Below are positions 1 to 8,008 of a DNA stretch of 64,000 nt, one piece after another; positions within the stretch are counted from its first letter, which is position 1; the number at the start of each line of letters is the position of its first letter. A program made the position numbers and the translations under genes. This DNA comes from Cyanobium sp. Tous-M-B4 (lineage in GTDB: Bacteria; Cyanobacteriota; Cyanobacteriia; PCC-6307; Cyanobiaceae): contig NZ_JAGQBA010000003.1 in the NCBI RefSeq assembly GCF_024345395.1, positions 1-64,000 of the forward strand, in the 5' to 3' direction. Under the pieces are notes generated by a model. The model was not told where the DNA came from and did no database searches. It was given only the letters and a program-made list of their open reading frames with translations.

Positions 1-2
1 CT

Positions 3-44
3 ACTGCCACCCCCGTGGCACTGACCGCACCTGCAATCGGTTGA
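3..44 (+). CDS. 3' end of an unidentified gene (partial)
   Basis: An open frame runs in from the left edge and ends TATPVALTAPAIG followed by TGA and, immediately in frame, TAG. A rho-independent terminator follows about 45 bases later, which supports a real gene end here. Thirteen residues are too few to identify the product. Confidence 0.4.
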   Translation, partial: TATPVALTAPAIG

Positions 45-89
45 TAGTCAACAGCCCAGCTACGGCTGGGAAATAACGGAATCCCAAAA

Positions 90-116
90 GCTCCCTCTCA
101 CCAGGGGGCTTTTTTA
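90..116 (+). terminator. rho-independent terminator
   Basis: A 7-bp stem (GCTCCCT at 90-96 with AGGGGGC at 103-109, one G-T pair) is followed by a run of six T. It would end the transcript of the gene cut by the left edge. Confidence 0.7.
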
Positions 117-154
117 TTGGCTGGGTGCCCTACCTCGATCTATCACCAGCCACG

Positions 155-421
155 ATGGGACAAGCTCTTACTCTCGCCGTGCTTTTGAATCCCTTCTGCT
201 TGTTCACTACAGCCCAGGTATGGGCTCTTAAAGGCACCGTGCTGTTGCTGCTCACCCTGCTGATCAAGGCCAGAATTCAAATAGTGGCTGGTTCGGCGCT
301 CGGGATCTTCCTGCTGCTGCTCCAGACCCTGGTGTTTCTGGCAGTCGGCGGGGGGCTACTCCTGGCGGGCGGTGGCGCTGCGTTTGTCGCCACACAGCGA
401 CGTCGGTCCGCACAAGCCTGA
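155..421 (+). CDS. small hypothetical membrane protein
   Basis: An 88-residue product if the ATG at 155 is used; a GTG at 125 in the same frame would add 10 residues. It has three hydrophobic stretches: one right at the N-terminus, one around TVLLLLTLLI and a long one ending in a Gly/Ala-rich segment. A basic tail (RRR) suggests the C-terminus is cytoplasmic. I do not recognise a family. It stands alone after a terminator, and no clear ribosome binding site decides the start. It could be a non-coding open frame. Confidence 0.4.
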   Translation: MGQALTLAVLLNPFCLFTTAQVWALKGTVLLLLTLLIKARIQIVAGSALGIFLLLLQTLVFLAVGGGLLLAGGGAAFVATQRRRSAQA

Positions 422-569
422 TCGCCATCCATAGCGGTTTAAGTCTCCCCGGCGACGGAGCCGGTGATGCAGCAGTTGCTCGCGGCTGAGGATGGCGTGG
501 TGCGCACAGCCACGGCGGCCCTGGCCCAACTGAACGCGCCGGTAGGGTGACGCCATTAATGGTGTGTTT

Positions 570-1202
570 ATGGGCTGGAGCCAACTCACGGTGATCAACA
601 CCGCCAAGGCGCTCACGATCGTGCTGCTGCTGGCGCTGGCGGCCGTGATCGGGGTGCAGGACATGCGCCAGGTGCTCTATCTCAGCCTGCACATCAGCTA
701 CTGCCTCTGGTGGCTGCTGGAGCAGTGGCTGTTTCCCGAGCGAGCCCGCCAACTGTTCAACGAGCGCGTAGGGGTGGTGAGCTTTGGCTTCGCCCTGCTT
801 TTCATAGGCGTGCTCTACAGCCTGCCGGGGCTGCTGGCCTTTCTCAATCCCGTGCCTATATCCCAGGCCGCCGTGGCCCTGGCACTGGTGCTATTCAGCT
901 TCGGCAGCCTGATCAACGCCAGCGCCGATGCCCAGAAAACCACCGCCAAGGCGATGGGGGCTGGCCTGGTGAGCGATGGCATCTGGCGGCGCGTGCGCCA
1001 TGTGAACTACCTGGGCGATCTGCTGCGCTACCTGAGCTTCGCGGTGGTGGCTGGCAACATCTGGGCCTACCTGGTGCCGGCTCTGGTGCTGCTGATCTAC
1101 CTGCAGCGCATCGGCCAGAAGGAAAAGCAGATGGCAGCGAAATACCCGGAATTCAGCGTCTGGCAGCAGCGCAGCTCCCGGCTGCTGCCAGGCATCTGGT
1201 GA
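570..1202 (+). CDS. ICMT/DUF1295-like integral membrane methyltransferase family protein
   Basis: About 210 residues with five or six predicted membrane segments. The C-terminal third carries the pattern RVRHVNYLGDLLRY followed by two helices and E-K-Q-M-x4-Y-P-E-F. This matches the cofactor-binding end of isoprenylcysteine methyltransferase / DUF1295 / phospholipid methyltransferase membrane proteins, where R-x-R-H-x-N-Y is the usual core. A methyl transfer from S-adenosylmethionine to a lipid-like substrate is inferred; the substrate cannot be told. An ATG at 570 lies two codons inside a GTG at 564. No functional partner is adjacent. Confidence 0.72.
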   Translation: MGWSQLTVINTAKALTIVLLLALAAVIGVQDMRQVLYLSLHISYCLWWLLEQWLFPERARQLFNERVGVVSFGFALLFIGVLYSLPGLLAFLNPVPISQAAVALALVLFSFGSLINASADAQKTTAKAMGAGLVSDGIWRRVRHVNYLGDLLRYLSFAVVAGNIWAYLVPALVLLIYLQRIGQKEKQMAAKYPEFSVWQQRSSRLLPGIW

Positions 1203-1285
1203 GCTCAGGGACCAGCAGACCCCGGCTCTCAGCAGACCTGCCCTGCGTGCCCGTAATGCCCTTGTGCTGTGGACGCAGCAGAGTT

Positions 1286-1504
1286 TCAGGACTCGTCTAG
1301 CAGGCTCAGCGCTTCCATCACCTGAAGGCGGATGCCGCCCAGCCGGGTCCAGGCCCGTACAGCATCCTTTCTGCTCTGGTAGGGGCGCCAGTCGTCCTCA
1401 GCGATACGGCGCTGGAAATGGGCTGCCACACGCAGGGCAACGGCGACATCGCTTCGCCTTGCCAATCGCAGCGTTGTACTCCCGATCACCACATCAGCAG
1501 GCAT
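1286..1504 (-). CDS. small hypothetical protein
   Basis: A 72-residue frame with an ATG start (1504) and a balanced, largely helical composition ending SLLDES. It is the last of three minus-strand frames (this one, a MarC remnant and a 61-residue protein) read leftwards from about 1974. No family recognised. It has no visible motif, so it could still be a chance frame in GC-rich DNA. Confidence 0.4.
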   Translation of the reverse strand: MPADVVIGSTTLRLARRSDVAVALRVAAHFQRRIAEDDWRPYQSRKDAVRAWTRLGGIRLQVMEALSLLDES

Positions 1505-1519
1505 GGCGTTGGGGAGTAA

Positions 1520-1702
1520 TCAGGAACTGGCCAGGCTCATTCTCTGCCCTTCCCAGCCCCTCTCGGGCCAGGATCGAGAAGCAGCCTCTGGTCCGTTCAC
1601 CAGAACCTGCATCGCCACCGCAGTGATCAATAGACCCATCAGGCGCTGCAACACCTGCCGGATCAACCGCCAAGGCACTTCCAGGCAGTTGATCACCGCT
1701 AC
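1520..1702 (-). pseudogene. remnant of a MarC/UPF0056-family membrane protein (C-terminal piece)
   Basis: The minus-strand translation over about 60 residues contains RQVLQRLMGLLITAVAMQV followed by LVNG. This resembles the last transmembrane helix of MarC-family proteins (typically R-I-M-G-L-L-L-A-A-I-A-V-Q). The rest of the roughly 200-residue family (five further helices) is absent upstream, where the frame becomes non-membrane sequence. I infer a decayed gene that kept only its 3' end. The assignment rests on one helix and is therefore moderate. Confidence 0.4.
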
Positions 1703-1788
1703 ACGACTGACACGCCTCAGTAGGGAAGCGCTTACGGCGTCGACTTGGCCTACAAAATTGAGCCATCCCACCTCCAAGGTGGACAGGC

Positions 1789-1974
1789 TTATGTCGATGG
1801 CGGGGTGATGCCCAGAGCTTGGGCGCCAAAGTGCCGCGTCATGTCGGTCTGCAGATGCCAAGCCGTCAGCAACGTTTTGGCGATGCGCCTGAGCTCGTCC
1901 ACGTCGTTGCAGGCATCGATGGCTCTTGCCTGGGTCTCAACAACGAACTGGCGACTGAGGTCACAATCCAGCAT
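1789..1974 (-). CDS. small conserved-looking hypothetical protein
   Basis: A 61-residue product from the ATG at 1974; a TTG at 2013 would add 13 residues. The sequence is strongly amphipathic and helical (CDLSRQFVVETQARAIDAC, then DELRRIAKTLLTAWH), with no signal peptide or membrane segment. Its composition looks like a genuine small cytoplasmic helical protein of picocyanobacteria, but I cannot name a family. The next minus-strand element downstream is the MarC remnant. Confidence 0.55.
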   Translation of the reverse strand: MLDCDLSRQFVVETQARAIDACNDVDELRRIAKTLLTAWHLQTDMTRHFGAQALGITPPST

Positions 1975-2081
1975 GGCCTTGATGCAATGTTTCGAAACGT
2001 TAAGCAGTGGCAATGCCAGGCGCGGCCGGTTTCCCGCATGATTCCAATTCCTGTGTCGCAGGCTTCACCCATGCCACCGGG

Positions 2082-2924
2082 CTACCAGAGGGCAGCAGCC
2101 GCCTGAGCTGGCGCGCCTATTGGCAACGTGGACGCCGGCAGATCAGAAAACAAATCCTGCGACTTGAGGATGGCAGACAAATTGAGTTGAGTCTCCAAAA
2201 GGCAGGCATGCCCACTATCCGGAAGCTGAACGATTGTGGTGTCTGGAAGAAAGCGTGCCAATCGCTTCGCTTCGCGTTGAGAAGGCAGGAGTCGATCCGC
2301 TTCTGAGGCCAGGATTAAAACAGGCTGACGTACGCGATCCAGGGGCAGATCCTCCAGGTGGAACTGACTAAGCAATGCCAATCTCCAGGCAGCGCTTTGA
2401 GGCCTCACAGCCTGCATGGCGGCCAGCAGCTGATGCCGCCTGGGCCTGCTGACCCGATGGGATGCAATCAGCAGATTGCACAAACTGAAGGTGGAGAGCT
2501 GGTAAATCGGTTCCGGCAGCAGCTGAGTCAAAGAGCTGCAGGCACCGATCCAGGGTTGACGCTGAGCTGAGGAGGCGGGATTGATCAGAATCAGTTGGTC
2601 ACACAGCTTCGGAAAGCGTGTGATCAATCTCAACGCCAAACAACCACCAAATGATTCACCACAAACTGTGGTCTTTCGCCCAGGATGCCGTTGCTGCTCC
2701 ATCTGGATCAGTGCGGCGACATGCTCAGTCAATTCTTCCCATCCTCTGAGGTCGTCTGGAGGAATAGACAAGCAGCGAATGTCAAAGCCAGTGCTGAGTC
2801 CAGCAACCTGTGGTTGCAGCAGCGCACCACTGCCGTCCATGCCCGGCAAAAAGACAAACAGCGGTCGTGATGCCGTTACAGGTGTACAAGCAAGGAGCCG
2901 CAAAGACTTCGGGGTAGCGATCAT
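2082..2924 (-). CDS. alpha/beta hydrolase (possible acyl-ester hydrolase)
   Basis: A roughly 281-residue alpha/beta hydrolase. The oxyanion segment FLPGMDGSG comes early, the nucleophile elbow is GESFGG (Ser about residue 93 counting from the upstream TTG at 2930), the acid is in SEADRLLPS (Asp about 212) and the base in DSGHACLLE (His about 241), so a full catalytic triad is present. There is no signal peptide, so it is cytoplasmic or membrane-peripheral. Its gene follows a PlsC-like acyltransferase by 16-22 bases on the same strand. Plant phytyl ester synthases (PES1/PES2) fuse a hydrolase of this type to an acyltransferase, so the pair may act on fatty-acid esters of isoprenoid alcohols or on galactolipid acyl groups. 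That role is inferred. Confidence 0.8.
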   Translation of the reverse strand: MIATPKSLRLLACTPVTASRPLFVFLPGMDGSGALLQPQVAGLSTGFDIRCLSIPPDDLRGWEELTEHVAALIQMEQQRHPGRKTTVCGESFGGCLALRLITRFPKLCDQLILINPASSAQRQPWIGACSSLTQLLPEPIYQLSTFSLCNLLIASHRVSRPRRHQLLAAMQAVRPQSAAWRLALLSQFHLEDLPLDRVRQPVLILASEADRLLPSQREAKRLARFLPDTTIVQLPDSGHACLLETQLNLSAILKSQDLFSDLPASTLPIGAPAQAAAALW

Positions 2925-2946
2925 GATCAAGGAGTACTAATAAGCA

Positions 2947-3660
2947 TCAGCGGGCCAACAATTCAGCGATCTGACTCCAACAGGCTTGGGTGAGCTCTCG
3001 AGCTGTAGTAGCTCCGCCGCTACCTCGATACCGAGATTTCCAACTCTCGTCGATCAGCAGAGGATGGCCAAAGAGAACATCAACATGCCGATAGAGGATT
3101 GCAGAATGCCAGCCATCGCCTTGAAACAGTGCTTCTGATGGATCAAAGCGCCGAAACAAGGCAAGCGGAGCAAGCTTTCCCCGTTTTTCCTCCCTTGAAG
3201 CAATAGCAATCGGCAGGATCGCAAGGCCATCCACCGGCACCCTCAGGGCTAAATGGGCAAAACCCCTGTAGAACGGGCTGAGCTGCTGAGGGGCGTTGAC
3301 CTTCACCATCGGGTCCGCACCCTCAGGAAACACGCCCACTACCTGATTGGCTTGCAGAAACCCGGCCGACTGCCGGAAGAACGATGCCTGCCTTCTCTGA
3401 TCTGCCTCGAGCGGAAAGGCGCCCATCAAGGCAATTGCCTGCTGCAGTAGCGGCACTTGACTCATGTAATAGTGACAGGCGAATCGCACAGGGCGGCCAA
3501 TCGCCTTCATCAGCACGGGAGCATCAAGCAGGCTGCGATGGTTGCTGACAATAAGAAGTTTGCTTTTGGCAGGTATTCTCTCAAGATTGTGCAACGAAAC
3601 TGATACTCCAGCGGCATCCAGCAGGCTGCGAGACAGTTGCAAAGGGATGGGTTGATTCAT
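2947..3660 (-). CDS. PlsC/LPLAT-family acyltransferase
   Basis: 237 residues of the lysophospholipid acyltransferase superfamily. The catalytic H-x4-D motif is NHRSLLD (His41, Asp46) and the acceptor-binding block is FPEGA (111-115). It is soluble or peripheral, since there is no clear membrane helix. It is the first gene of a two-gene unit with the alpha/beta hydrolase, whose start lies 16-22 bases beyond this stop. Either lysophosphatidic acid acylation or a DAGAT/phytyl-ester-synthase type reaction is possible; the hydrolase neighbour favours the second. The upstream spacer of about 225 bases to the next gene presumably holds the promoter. Confidence 0.82.
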   Translation of the reverse strand: MNQPIPLQLSRSLLDAAGVSVSLHNLERIPAKSKLLIVSNHRSLLDAPVLMKAIGRPVRFACHYYMSQVPLLQQAIALMGAFPLEADQRRQASFFRQSAGFLQANQVVGVFPEGADPMVKVNAPQQLSPFYRGFAHLALRVPVDGLAILPIAIASREEKRGKLAPLALFRRFDPSEALFQGDGWHSAILYRHVDVLFGHPLLIDESWKSRYRGSGGATTARELTQACWSQIAELLAR

Positions 3661-3887
3661 ACTTGCTGCTTGCCACTCACGAAAATGTTGACCGAGTGTC
3701 TATACTGCAACTCCCCTTTTCAAGAACAATTCATATATCTGTACTGCAAATAGTCTTTAAATAAAAGCGCCCAGTGCGAGCCTCGATCCTGGCGGTTAGC
3801 CGCACAATTGTGTCGCTTGGATTTAAGCGCTGATGGGCGGGCGATCCAGTCGGAGCAACTGGAAACGCCCCTCCCCTCGACTTGTCG

Positions 3888-4151
3888 TCAGGCAGCCAGG
3901 GCCAGGGAGGATCGGCGCCTTGGTCCGAACGGCTCGGTCAACTCGTTCAGCGCCTGGAGCTGCAGATGTGGCTGCGGTGCGACCCGGCAGCCCAGCTGGA
4001 TCTGCCCTTGATCGAGCAGGCGGCCAAGCCGCTGCATGGCTGCCTGCTCGGTCCTGGCGAAGTGCTCTTGCTGGCTCAGCAGCCAGTCGATCTCAGATTG
4101 GGTGATCACCCCGGAGCTCAGGCTCTCAAGGAACAGTTCGCCAGTGGTCAT
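3888..4151 (-). CDS. small hypothetical protein
   Basis: An 87-residue product with an ATG at 4151. The N-terminal two thirds are helical and charged (SGVITQSEIDWLLSQQEHF, then AMQRLGRLLDQGQIQLGCR), and the C-terminus is basic. No membrane segment or signal peptide. The composition is that of a real small cytoplasmic protein, but I recognise no family and no motif. It stands alone between the acyltransferase promoter region and the divergent doxX-like gene. Confidence 0.6.
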   Translation of the reverse strand: MTTGELFLESLSSGVITQSEIDWLLSQQEHFARTEQAAMQRLGRLLDQGQIQLGCRVAPQPHLQLQALNELTEPFGPRRRSSLALAA

Positions 4152-4302
4152 CGTTTTGTAACGAACTAGTTACATACTGGCTGCCTGGCGGAGCATCCGT
4201 GAGCCCTGGCGCTCCGAGCCGCCGCCCGGAAGCTCCGCCATTACAGGGCTGGGCTGGATGTCCGCGGCGCTTCACGTTCCTTAATGAAGCTTGCCATGAT
4301 TT

Positions 4303-4998
4303 TTGAAAACGACCTCCCACCCCGTGTCCACGTACACCCTGCTCGAACTGTTCGGCGGCTTCATGGCCGCCTGTGTCGCCCTTTGGTTCATCTCGATGAA
4401 CAGGTTCGTCGCGATTGACTTTCCCGCCTCTAGGTCTGCACCTCTGGCTGGGCTAGTAGCAGCAGTGGCGCCTGCCGTCCGCGCCTACCTGCAGCGCCCA
4501 GGCTTGCTGGCTTCCGTCGGTCTGCTGCTGCTGCGCCTGAGCATCGGCGGACTGATGATTCACCACGGCCAAGAAAAGCTCGCCGATCCCCAGCAGTTCG
4601 CCAACACCTATGTGGCCTCGCTGCACCTGCCCTTCCCGCTGTTCTTCGCGTACGCCGCCGGCTTCTCGGAGCTGATTGGCAGCTGGCTGGTGATCCTGGG
4701 CCTGCTTACGCCCGTGGGTGCCCTGGCCCTCAGCGGCACGATGACGGTGGCGGCCTATCAGCACATCTCCACAGCCGGCTTCAACATCTATGTGCTGGAG
4801 CTGGTGGTCCTCTATCTAGGCGGCAGCCTCGCCCTGCTGTTCAACGGCCCCGGTCGCTTCTCCTTTGATGCCGGCATCGTGCCGGCTGTGCTCGACGACC
4901 TCAGCGCGACCAATGACCTTGAGCCTGCTTTCTCCTCACTGGACGCTGGCGAGCTGCGCGCCATACCGGTAACCGTCAACTCCAACGCCCGCGGATGA
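4303..4998 (+). CDS. DoxX family membrane protein
   Basis: About 231 residues from a TTG at 4303. After a variable N-terminal helix the DoxX core reads LLRLSIGGLMIHHGQEKL, then FAYAAGFSELIGSWLVILG, with two more helices to about residue 190 and a soluble tail. The H-H-G-x-E-K-L pattern after the first core helix is typical of DoxX/DoxD-like proteins. The family is membrane-bound; redox roles are known for some members, but the substrate here is unknown. The first 75 residues are not typical of DoxX, so translation may begin later, for example at the ATG codons near residues 20 or 32. Confidence 0.82.
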   Translation: MKTTSHPVSTYTLLELFGGFMAACVALWFISMNRFVAIDFPASRSAPLAGLVAAVAPAVRAYLQRPGLLASVGLLLLRLSIGGLMIHHGQEKLADPQQFANTYVASLHLPFPLFFAYAAGFSELIGSWLVILGLLTPVGALALSGTMTVAAYQHISTAGFNIYVLELVVLYLGGSLALLFNGPGRFSFDAGIVPAVLDDLSATNDLEPAFSSLDAGELRAIPVTVNSNARG

Positions 4999-5010
4999 GC
5001 GGGCGTGTTG
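4985..5010 (+). terminator. hairpin overlapping the doxX-like stop codon
   Basis: A perfect 8-bp stem ACGCCCGC (4985-4992) / GCGGGCGT (4999-5006) has the stop codon TGA in its 6-base loop. Only a weak T-rich stretch follows, so termination may be inefficient; the hairpin could instead protect the 3' end of the transcript. Confidence 0.5.
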
Positions 5011-5163
5011 CTTTGGCCTTCTTCCTCTGGACTGACCTCCCTCGATCAACAGGGACCGAATCGGTAGGGGGAAATTGATGCAAGCATCCTTGGCTTTTGC
5101 TGCCTCCCTGCCACGTTTGTTGGATCGGCACCCCAGCTACTGCCCTGACTCACGGCTATCGCC

Positions 5164-5781
5164 ATGAACCCACCGCTGATCTTTGTGGTGGCCCCGGCAC
5201 TACAGCTGCCTGACGCCACCACTTCTCATGAGGTTCAGCAGCAAGCGCAGGCCGCAGGGCCCTCCACTGGTTTCGCTCTGCGGATCTTCAACCGGGGCGC
5301 TGAGCATCCCGATCTGGAGCTGCTTCCACTCGATGGTCGTCTTACCGGAGAGCAACGCCGCAGCAGTGATGGCACTCAGTTGCTCTGCGCCGCCCTGGTG
5401 GTTCGGATCGAACCCCGGCACCACTGGCTTGGTGTGTACCAGGGCGATCCGGAGGACCCAACCTGCCTGCGGTGCCTCGATCGCGTGGCGCTCAGCGAGC
5501 TGAGCAACGCCACCTGCTGGTTTTACCCCACCCACGACGGCACCTTCCTGAGCTGGGAGCGTGGCCTGCACCTCACCTTGAAGCCGGGCTCGATCGTCGA
5601 TTGTCCTGAGGAGCTGAGTTCTGCGCCCTACGACCGCAGCCTGATCTCCGTGCTCTGGAGCCTGCTGGGCTCCGACCCGATGGCGACCTGGGGACGGTTC
5701 AGGGTCGACAACCAGGCCGAGCACAGCCTTGTCGTGGAGGACTGTCTAACGGTCTTCCCAGCTCCGCCGTTAGCGGGCTGA
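5164..5781 (+). CDS. hypothetical protein
   Basis: 205 residues, soluble, no signal peptide. It begins MNPPLIFVVAPALQLPD. Two cysteines lie in a C-L-R-C-L segment near residue 100 and the middle is rich in W/Y (CWFYPTHDGTF). Codon usage fits the neighbourhood and the frame is open throughout, so it is probably a real gene, but no domain is recognised. The Cys-x-x-Cys could bind metal or be redox-active. It precedes a small Cys-containing gene by about 120 bases. Confidence 0.6.
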   Translation: MNPPLIFVVAPALQLPDATTSHEVQQQAQAAGPSTGFALRIFNRGAEHPDLELLPLDGRLTGEQRRSSDGTQLLCAALVVRIEPRHHWLGVYQGDPEDPTCLRCLDRVALSELSNATCWFYPTHDGTFLSWERGLHLTLKPGSIVDCPEELSSAPYDRSLISVLWSLLGSDPMATWGRFRVDNQAEHSLVVEDCLTVFPAPPLAG

Positions 5782-5903
5782 TGCTTCCGGGCCGCCCAGT
5801 GATGACGCCGCTCCACTTTTGTGGCTGTAATGACCAGTTTGGCCGCATTCGTGATGCCCAGAACTGAAAAAAGTGGAAGCAGATTCAGTTAGGAAGTACG
5901 CCA

Positions 5904-6089
5904 ATGACAAACAGATCGATCAGCTCAGGCTGCTGTGTCGCCCTCACTTGCCTGAAATGGAATACCGACGGCGAACTTTCGGCTTTTGATCTTCAATTAG
6001 TCCTAGGCCGATTGGCGCGGGTAGATCAGCATTTCGCCGCTATCTGGGGGAACAATCTGGATCTCGAACCAAGTCCTTCGATCAGCTGA
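5904..6089 (+). CDS. Cys-containing microprotein, paralogue of 25197-25385
   Basis: 61 residues, ATG preceded by TAGGAAG about 7 bases upstream. The core CC-x4-TCLKW followed by DGEL-x-A-x-DLQLVL-x-RLA-x-VD and the terminal PSIS are shared with the minus-strand gene at 25197-25385. The same ordered motifs and length in both show a gene family. The function is unknown. The other copy overlaps a Nif11-like peptide gene, so a peptide-associated role is possible but unproven. This copy has no such neighbour. Confidence 0.72.
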   Translation: MTNRSISSGCCVALTCLKWNTDGELSAFDLQLVLGRLARVDQHFAAIWGNNLDLEPSPSIS

Positions 6090-6420
6090 ACGCCATTGTC
6101 AGGTGCGGATCAGCCCAAGCCGCATCGTCAGCAGAGGCAGGCTGGCCCACGCTGCAGTGATGGCTTTCGTGAGCCGGGCCTCCGTGGCCGTGAAGGATTG
6201 CACCGAGACCAGGCCGGACTGGTTGCGAGCCTTAAGGATTGCTTTAGGTTTTGGCCGTGCTGGAGCTGCCGGTGGTTCAATCCTTTTCGCTTCTCGCCGC
6301 CACCGGTCTGGCAGGGCTGGCCCTGGTGAGCCTCTGCATCGCCTTCCTCTTCTGAGCATCCTGTTTTTCTGAACCGCTGCGTGTCTGTGGCGGCGCGGTG
6401 CCGGCTGTGATCCGACATCC
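6090..6420 (+). other. 331-base stretch without a confident gene
   Basis: Between the Cys microprotein and the P450 nothing large is convincing. On the plus strand lies a possible 32-residue membrane microprotein (6257-6355). On the minus strand a frame ending at 6099 contains a protein-like helical stretch (FTATEARLTKAITAAWASL) but has no clear start and runs into the P450 coding region. No terminator with a T-run is visible. Confidence 0.5.
6257..6355 (+). CDS. possible single-pass membrane microprotein (32 aa)
   Basis: GTG start, 32 residues: MLELPVVQSF followed by a continuous hydrophobic helix (SLLAATGLAGLALVSLCIA) ending FLF. The length and single helix are like the small subunits of photosystems and cytochrome b6f, but the sequence matches none I know (PetG, PetL, PetM, PetN, PsaM, PsbM and PsbT were compared from memory). 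No good ribosome binding site. It could be chance. Confidence 0.3.
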   Translation: MLELPVVQSFSLLAATGLAGLALVSLCIAFLF

Positions 6421-7782
6421 TTGGCCCTATTCCAGCTGACGTTGGTGCCCCTCGATCCCGCCACCCTCCAGCCCCTGCCGAGCACGCCAGCGCTGAGCGG
6501 AGTGCTCGAGACCCTTGCCTTCTTTCGCGATCCTGATTTCGCCCGCTCTCGCTTCGAGCGCTACGGCGATGTGTACGAAACCAGCCTGCTGGGGCAACGG
6601 ACCGTATTCATTCGCGGTGGCCAGGCGATCGGCGACTTGTTTGCCCAGGGCGATGCGGTTCAGGGCTGGTGGCCCGACAGTGTGCGAGAGCTGCTGGGGC
6701 CCCTGTCGTTGGCGAACCGCAACGGCGCCGACCACAAAGCCCGCCGCCGGGTGGTGGGCCAGCTGTTCGCCTCTGCTGCCCTCAAGCGCTATAGCCCGAC
6801 GATCGTGGCGCTGGTCAACGAGCTCAGCCAGGAGCTGCTCGCTTCAGACGCGCCGGTGGCCCTGGTGCCAAAGCTGCGGCGTTTTGCCTTCAGCGTGATT
6901 GCGAGCACGGTGCTGGGGCTAGACCCCATCGATCGCGAGGCCCTGTTCGTAGATTTTGAAACCTGGTGCCAGGGTCTCTTCTCACTTCCCCTGGCGTTGC
7001 CCGGCAGCCCCTACGCCCGTGCCCGCCAAGCCCGCCAACGTCTGCTTAAGCGTCTAGGCGCTGTGCTCAAGAAGGCGCAGTCCGCCATGGCATCTGGAGC
7101 ACCCATCGCCGCCGGCGGCCTTGATCTGCTAGCCGGTGGCCTCGATCAAGCCGGTCTCCCCCTGGGCGACGACGACGTGGCGGAGCAGCTTCTACTGCTG
7201 CTGTTTGCCGGCTACGAAACCACCGCCTCCGCCCTGAGCTGCTTGCTTCTGACCCTGCTGCAACACCCAGCCGAGCTGGACTGGCTAAGGGAGGAACTCG
7301 ACGTCTTGCCGTGGCCGCCGGAGGAGGGGGAGGCTGGGAGCGCCACCGACGCCCTCCGTGCCCCGCGGCTCGATGCGGTCGTGAAGGAGGTGATGCGGCT
7401 GACCCCGCCAGTGGGTGGTTTCTTCCGCCGCACCCTGAAGCCCATTGCCCTAGCGGGTGTACTGGTGCCAGCCGATCGGGTGGTGCAGGTGAGCATCGCC
7501 GCCAGCCAGCGCCATGGGGCCGATACGGAGGATCTGGCAATCTTCCGCCCGCAGCGGCATTTGGACGGTGACACCACGGTCACCTTGCTGCCTTATGGAG
7601 GTGGTGAGCGGGTGTGCCTGGGCAAGGCGCTTGCGGAGCTGGAAATCCGGCTGCTGGCGGTGGGGCTGCTCAAACAGGTGACCTTGGCGCTGGAGGCGGA
7701 TCAGGACCTGACGCTCAGGGTCATCCCTAGCCCCTCGCCGGCAGATGGCCTGCTAGTTCGCGCTCGTTCCACAGCCAGCTAA
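6421..7782 (+). CDS. cytochrome P450, CYP120-like
   Basis: 453 residues, full P450 length, with no N-terminal membrane anchor. All signature elements are present: I-helix AGYETT (263-268), E-x-x-R as KEVMRL (Glu323, Arg326) and the heme loop PYGGGERVCLG with the axial Cys at 399. The helical signature AGYETTAS and the G-G-G-E-R-V-C-L-G loop are of the CYP120/CYP26 type. Synechocystis CYP120A1 hydroxylates retinoic acid, so an apocarotenoid or isoprenoid substrate is plausible but inferred. The start is a TTG at 6421; no upstream in-frame start exists before the spacer. Redox partner genes are not adjacent. Confidence 0.93.
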   Translation: MALFQLTLVPLDPATLQPLPSTPALSGVLETLAFFRDPDFARSRFERYGDVYETSLLGQRTVFIRGGQAIGDLFAQGDAVQGWWPDSVRELLGPLSLANRNGADHKARRRVVGQLFASAALKRYSPTIVALVNELSQELLASDAPVALVPKLRRFAFSVIASTVLGLDPIDREALFVDFETWCQGLFSLPLALPGSPYARARQARQRLLKRLGAVLKKAQSAMASGAPIAAGGLDLLAGGLDQAGLPLGDDDVAEQLLLLLFAGYETTASALSCLLLTLLQHPAELDWLREELDVLPWPPEEGEAGSATDALRAPRLDAVVKEVMRLTPPVGGFFRRTLKPIALAGVLVPADRVVQVSIAASQRHGADTEDLAIFRPQRHLDGDTTVTLLPYGGGERVCLGKALAELEIRLLAVGLLKQVTLALEADQDLTLRVIPSPSPADGLLVRARSTAS

Positions 7783-8008
7783 GCCTCCAACTTCATCAGC
7801 ACGGGGGCCTCGGATGGGAACCGTGCTGCTTCTCAAGCCCCTCTGCCGATTTTCCGCAGCCACGTCGGCGAGGACTGCAGGCCAGGCACTGCTGCGGGTC
7901 TCCGCTGTTCAGGTCAAAACTTGAGGGGTTGGGCTCACGGGATTGAGGCAAAGTGGCCAGCGGTTAACAATTCTTTGCACTAGGTTTACGGAAAGAGATT
8001 TCCACCCT

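Noticed and set aside
467-550. 27-codon frame (MQQLLAAEDGVVRTATAAL...)
   Set aside because: Looks somewhat protein-like but is too short, has no ribosome binding site, and nothing supports it beyond the open frame; it may be a remnant.
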